43,574 bases of DNA. Source: a virus. How positions within the stretch are numbered: the stretch's first letter is position 1; every line of letters starts with the position of its first letter. The position numbers and the translations under genes are program-made. The notes under the pieces were generated by a model. The model saw only the letters and a program-made list of their open reading frames with translations, did not search any database and was not told where the DNA came from. The DNA is taken from IMG/VR virus record IMGVR_UViG_3300017598_000355, positions 1-43,574 of that record, one strand, 5' to 3'. Below are positions 40,021 through 43,574 of this stretch, in pieces.

Positions 40021-41769
40021 ATGGCACAAGGAACAGATTACAGTGGAGATAAACAAGGTTTACTCCAAGAAGGTATAGAAAACAATGTCTTTAAAAACGA
40101 ATTACAAGCCGTTGACGGTGATGATAATCAAGAAGCGCTAAAGAACCTTGCGGAGACATTTTGGGCTCCTGAGGACGGAAAGAGCTACGCTAGAATGAAC
40201 GGTCAATGGGTAGAAGTAGAAGGATTTCCTGAAGCGCCTGTTGACGGTAAAGAATATGCTAGGCAAAACGAAGGATGGGTAGAAGTAAGTGGGTTCCTTG
40301 AATGGAAGTACACCTCTGATCAAGACTCCGTTACTGTTGGGCCTAAAAAAGGATACACATACACAGGGAACTCTGATTCATCATGGTCTCTCCCTGATCC
40401 CTTAGGTAGTGAGAATGGTCAGTACATAGGTGTTAAGAATTCATCTGATTATTCTCTTGCGATAAATAAAAACAACGGGTATTTCTTCCAGAAACTAAAT
40501 CCTGGAGATTCATTTATCTTTTCTTTTGAAGGAGAAAGCAATGAATGGCAGATAGTGTCTGATTATAGAGCCCCTGAGCCGATAGATGTGTCTCAAGCTA
40601 TATTTTATGTTGACGGCAACCTAACAACAACAGGTAACGGTAGTTTTCTAGCTCCATTTATGACTCTAGAAGAGGCTAGAGACTCAGTTATAGGGACAGG
40701 TACAAATGGCGCTCCTCAATTCCTAAACTCTAGGATCGAAGTATTAGGAGGTGTGTTTAGTATATCTAGTGGCGATAATTTTTGGATAAACTATTGTCTA
40801 TATAACTTTGCTGAAGGGGTTCAAATAAATTACAGTGGCGCAGGGTACTTTATCGATACACAAATATTCGACACGGCTACAGAAGGTGATGCTGAATTTT
40901 ATATAACAGGAAGTCTTTATTTTGTTTCCGATAGCTCTAATAGTGGTTTTCTTAAGGCTTGGCAGTTCGCGGCTAATGCTCTAAAAAATAGCCACAATAT
41001 TACTATCAACTTAAGTAGACTCGAAACGACAGTTAACAGACCATCATCTCCTTTGATATACTCAGGCAATGATAACAATAATAATATTGGTAATACAGGT
41101 GGATATAACAGAGTTGCAATCAATGTCTCTGAAGCTATATGGGTTAGAGAGGACGGCTTATCTCCTTCCGTAGCAATGATTGATAATTTAGGAGCCTTGA
41201 ATTTGACTGCACCTCAGATAAGAAGCAGCTCTTATTCCTCTCACCCTAACGGTAGCTCAAGAATAAAGATTAATGGTTGCTGGGATTTCTCATTGAATGA
41301 TGCTGAGGTGAATGGAGGTAATGTAGATAGTTACATAAGGGTTGAGGGCGACTGTTATTCAGTTTTCTTCAACAATGTATCTTTTGGGGCTGCCGTGATC
41401 CTCCAAGACGGAGCTGTATCTTTAGGGTTTGATTACTCTTACAGCACTAGAGGTTACACACTAGGTCAATCTGTCGATTCAGGTGTTAGATTCAGTAATT
41501 GTAAAACAATATCAAGTACTGCAGGAGCTTTTTTTGTTCAGAACTCTACCGGTATTGATGCTAGGGTTGACTTTGTTGATTGCTCAACTACTGTAGATAT
41601 AGATCCTACTAATATTATAGAGTGTCAGTACTATAATAATGGAGTGGTTAATTTTCTTACTAGGGTTAATCTTTTTGCTGGTGTAATTACCTACACTAAC
41701 GTACCTACATCTGCTCCATCTAGGACTGGAGCTGTGTGGAATAATTCAGGAGTACTCACTTTAGTCTAA
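40021..41769 (+). CDS. Tail fibre/spike protein B with beta-helix
   Basis: 582 residues. Residues 1-65 duplicate the module of the preceding fibre, and the DGKxYxRxxGWVEV motif occurs twice here (near 55 and 78). Residues about 195-480 have the rhythm of a right-handed beta-helix (IFYVDGNLTTTGNGSFLAPF, RIEVLGGVFSIS, FITGSLYF-like rungs), as in depolymerase-type tailspikes and pectate-lyase folds. The GNGSFLAPFMTLEEA opening is typical of such folds. The likely role is host receptor or glycan binding, possibly with enzymatic activity; no catalytic residues can be assigned. It ends 30 bases before the strong two-way terminator. Confidence 0.68.
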   Translation: MAQGTDYSGDKQGLLQEGIENNVFKNELQAVDGDDNQEALKNLAETFWAPEDGKSYARMNGQWVEVEGFPEAPVDGKEYARQNEGWVEVSGFLEWKYTSDQDSVTVGPKKGYTYTGNSDSSWSLPDPLGSENGQYIGVKNSSDYSLAINKNNGYFFQKLNPGDSFIFSFEGESNEWQIVSDYRAPEPIDVSQAIFYVDGNLTTTGNGSFLAPFMTLEEARDSVIGTGTNGAPQFLNSRIEVLGGVFSISSGDNFWINYCLYNFAEGVQINYSGAGYFIDTQIFDTATEGDAEFYITGSLYFVSDSSNSGFLKAWQFAANALKNSHNITINLSRLETTVNRPSSPLIYSGNDNNNNIGNTGGYNRVAINVSEAIWVREDGLSPSVAMIDNLGALNLTAPQIRSSSYSSHPNGSSRIKINGCWDFSLNDAEVNGGNVDSYIRVEGDCYSVFFNNVSFGAAVILQDGAVSLGFDYSYSTRGYTLGQSVDSGVRFSNCKTISSTAGAFFVQNSTGIDARVDFVDCSTTVDIDPTNIIECQYYNNGVVNFLTRVNLFAGVITYTNVPTSAPSRTGAVWNNSGVLTLV

Positions 41770-41798
41770 TTTGAACGACCGAAGGGAGTGGTCAAAAA

Positions 41799-41835
41799 AA
41801 AGGGGATACAGCTCATTACGAACTGTATCCCCTTT
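41799..41835. terminator. Bidirectional terminator between convergent blocks
   Basis: A perfect 13-base stem: AAAGGGGATACAG (41799-41811) with CTGTATCCCCTTT (41823-41835), 11-base loop. An A run at 41794-41801 gives a T run for minus-strand transcripts, and CCCCTTTGTGTTT serves the plus strand. It separates the plus-strand late block from minus-strand genes beginning at 41840. Confidence 0.88.
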
Positions 41836-41839
41836 GTGT

Positions 41840-42223
41840 TTACTTAAAGCACTTCTTAGCTTTCTTTAGAACCTTATTAAGTTTCTTCTCAATCTTATCC
41901 ATGTCATAAGTTTTGATTTGAGATTGATTTTCAATGAATGTGTTCTCAAAGTAATCCATGTCTAAGTTCTCCCCATCGTTATCTCTTATCTCTTCAAGTA
42001 TAGCAGGCATGTTCTTTGCTACTTGATTCAGTCTCATAACCTCCAAGAAAACCATATCTGTTATTCTTTTATTGATTTGGTCGAGGTCTTCATTCTCTTT
42101 AGAAAAAGCTAATAGCTTGATTAGCCTAATACCAAGCATTTTTGCATTAAACTTGTAAGAAAGGAGCAAGTCTTTTTCTGTTTTTATTGCCATCTCTAGC
42201 AATTCATCTTTTGTGTATTTCAT
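41840..42223 (-). CDS. Hypothetical helical protein
   Basis: 127 residues, entirely helical and strongly charged, with a Lys-rich C-terminus (KKLNKVLKKAKKCFK). No family recognised. It is the last gene of the minus-strand block and ends right at the shared terminator. Its start overlaps the stop of the upstream gene by four bases (ATGA). The coiled-coil character (LIKLLAFSKENEDLDQINKRI) suggests a protein-protein or nucleic-acid-binding accessory role in the early or middle gene set, but this is only inferred. Confidence 0.55.
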   Translation of the reverse strand: MKYTKDELLEMAIKTEKDLLLSYKFNAKMLGIRLIKLLAFSKENEDLDQINKRITDMVFLEVMRLNQVAKNMPAILEEIRDNDGENLDMDYFENTFIENQSQIKTYDMDKIEKKLNKVLKKAKKCFK

Positions 42224-42504
42224 ATTAATGTTTTAAAGAACTCTAGTTCTCGTTTGAATTTAATAGGCCCTTTGAATAACCTTTGATATCCTGCTTTCCC
42301 TATTTCCCAAACTTCGAAATAACCACCGAAATCCTTGAGAAGCAAGGAGTTAAAGCCACAATCTTTATTCCATTTGTACACGTCACAATCTTCAATAACT
42401 TCTTCAAAGTTACCTATGTAATGATACTTACAAGATTTGATTGTGGCTTTAGATACCTTTTCCGGCCTGAACCTATGCCCTGGTGAATTATGATTTTCTT
42501 TCAC
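42220..42504 (-). CDS. Small hypothetical protein
   Basis: 94 residues, basic N-terminus (MKENHNSPGHRFRPEKVSKA) and a compact alpha/beta middle (CKYHYIGNFEEVIEDCDVY, SLLLKDFGGYFEVWEIGK). Not recognised. It is overlapped by 17 bases at its start and 4 bases at its end by its neighbours, consistent with a single minus-strand transcript. Its small size and position among short unknown genes fit a phage accessory or host-takeover protein, without further evidence. Confidence 0.5.
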   Translation of the reverse strand: MKENHNSPGHRFRPEKVSKATIKSCKYHYIGNFEEVIEDCDVYKWNKDCGFNSLLLKDFGGYFEVWEIGKAGYQRLFKGPIKFKRELEFFKTLI

Positions 42505-42721
42505 GTCCTTCAGGTACTTCCCATCCAGTTATTTCATAATCCGCTTGAAGGAATTTAAGCATTCCTGTTGACTCTATCTCAGGACCTATGTATTCCGAAT
42601 CCTCCTCGAACTCCTCTAGATCCTCCAAAGAAGGGAATACATGATTCATTTGCACTCCCTTTGTAATAACATAGTGAGTCGGTTCACTTTCATAGTGATT
42701 GACAAATTTTAACTTACTCAT
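42488..42721 (-). CDS. Small acidic hypothetical protein
   Basis: 77 residues, acidic (LEDLEEFEEDSEYIGPEIE), with a beta-like start (KLKFVNHYESEPTHYVITKG). Not recognised. It lies 5 bases downstream of the metallophosphoesterase gene on the same strand and overlaps the next small gene by 17 bases. A DNA-mimic or inhibitor role is possible for such acidic proteins, but there is no specific evidence. Confidence 0.5.
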   Translation of the reverse strand: MSKLKFVNHYESEPTHYVITKGVQMNHVFPSLEDLEEFEEDSEYIGPEIESTGMLKFLQADYEITGWEVPEGRERKS

Positions 42722-42726
42722 ATCTT

Positions 42727-43574
42727 TTATTTAATTGTGAAATCTGAAACCATTACTCCTCCTTCGTATGGTTCAAAAACCATGAATCCTGACGTGGATG
42801 TAAACCCAAGATTTGAGGAATAGGTGTTACCTGTAAACACACTAGGGGCTGTATAACATCTAACATCAGCGCTATCTGTTTCTTGAAAGGCTTTTGTTGA
42901 TTTTACTGCTCTAGAGTGGAAATGACCACTTATCATTATGTTTTGCCTTCCTTGCTTACCAAAACGTAATACCATCTCCGCAGGTTTAGCTGATTTAAAA
43001 TGATCTCCATGGTGAGTGATAAAGCATATATCACCAATATCAAAAGAGTTGATATGATTACCATGATGTACATTGTAGCCTTTGCAGGTAAGCCCATAAG
43101 ATATTAATTTTCCAACTCCGTAATCCGGATCATCGTTTTTGTCAGGTGATAAACAGTCATGGTTCCCTGATATAGTTCTAACTTCTTGAAGATTATCAAT
43201 CCTTTCTAAAAGACACTTAGATAATATTTCTATTGCAGTTATAATTATATCAGCCCCAAATAGACCGTTCTCCATTCCTTGCCAAGAATTCTTGTGCTTC
43301 GAAAACACTCCTTCTACATAGTCACCAAGGAAGCTAACGATAACATTATCATACTTCATTGCATTTACCCTATCGGCAATATCAATGAGCTTGTTAGTAA
43401 GAATTCCCAAATCAAAGTCAGGGCATCCATCGATATTTTTAACCCAAGAACCCATATGGATATCAGAAATAACAACCAACCCAGTCCTACCCGTGTTTGG
43501 TAGACGCGTCGTGAACTGAACTCTCTCAAGAGCTTCGTGAATCTTCGTGTGAATTTCATCAAAATTTATTTCAT
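42727..43574 (-). CDS. Calcineurin-like metallophosphoesterase, 5' end beyond the window
   Basis: The frame is open to the window edge, so this is a 5'-truncated gene; the TTG at 43479 that can be read as a start is internal, because in-frame coding (EALERVQFTTRLPNTGRTGL) continues upstream of the core motif. Dimetal phosphoesterase motifs in order: SDIHMG, GDYVEG, GNHD, THHGDH and GHFHSR, complete for the family. Members hydrolyse phosphodiesters or phosphomonoesters; phage versions include nucleases of the SbcD/Mre11 type, DNA-end or nucleotide-processing enzymes. Being first in the minus-strand block next to what should be the replication region supports a DNA-metabolism role, but substrate is unknown. 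Confidence 0.82.
   Translation of the reverse strand, partial: EINFDEIHTKIHEALERVQFTTRLPNTGRTGLVVISDIHMGSWVKNIDGCPDFDLGILTNKLIDIADRVNAMKYDNVIVSFLGDYVEGVFSKHKNSWQGMENGLFGADIIITAIEILSKCLLERIDNLQEVRTISGNHDCLSPDKNDDPDYGVGKLISYGLTCKGYNVHHGNHINSFDIGDICFITHHGDHFKSAKPAEMVLRFGKQGRQNIMISGHFHSRAVKSTKAFQETDSADVRCYTAPSVFTGNTYSSNLGFTSTSGFMVFEPYEGGVMVSDFTIK

Overview
The window is the late (structural, ejection and lysis) part of a tailed-phage genome, almost certainly a Crassvirales (crAss-like) podovirus infecting a Bacteroidota host. The evidence is a crAss-type major capsid protein end, followed by the small protein that characteristically sits behind it, then ring/adaptor genes and a giant muzzle-like tail protein. 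After these come four very large virion cargo genes, one of which carries the DFDID catalytic motif of the virion-packaged crAss-like RNA polymerase. One intergenic region has a textbook Bacteroidota promoter (TTG, 20-nt spacer, TANNTTTG). The DNA is AT-rich, coding is dense, genes often overlap by 1 to 17 bases, and the standard genetic code works throughout (TAG is used as a stop). Terminase, portal and most of the replication module lie outside the window.

Layout: 1-44 looks like an assembly artefact (inverted copy of 364-407). 45-5324: capsid protein end, capsid-associated protein, and ring/adaptor and other structural proteins, with two intrinsic hairpin terminators (about 651-681 and 3458-3490) splitting the block. 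5311-10056: muzzle-like tail protein. 10049-31645: cargo/ejection proteins of 456, 838, 1750, 2936 (RNA polymerase polyprotein) and 1136 residues. 31652-34559: collagen-like fibre and its partner. 34655-37559: DUF1353 protein, a small membrane protein, an oppositely oriented RusA-like resolvase, then a lysis cassette (amidase, holin-like protein, two overlapping membrane/coiled-coil genes). 37561-41769: two Cys-containing proteins and two tail fibres sharing a duplicated N-terminal module. A strong two-way terminator (41799-41835) separates this from a minus-strand block (41840-43574) holding three small unknown genes and a metallophosphoesterase cut by the window end.

The most remarkable feature is the 2936-residue RNA polymerase polyprotein at 19424-28234. 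Ahead of the polymerase it carries a complete-looking PP2C-type protein phosphatase domain and a HEAFH zinc-metalloprotease domain. The phosphatase and two small unknown domains are separated by four copies of a PSSSVE-type linker that is also repeated at DNA level. I infer a modular, possibly proteolytically processed payload injected with the DNA: a polymerase for early transcription together with a phosphatase that could act on host phosphoproteins. This combination is the best candidate for a previously undescribed system here. A GC-rich, hairpin-forming 90-base island lies just upstream of this gene.
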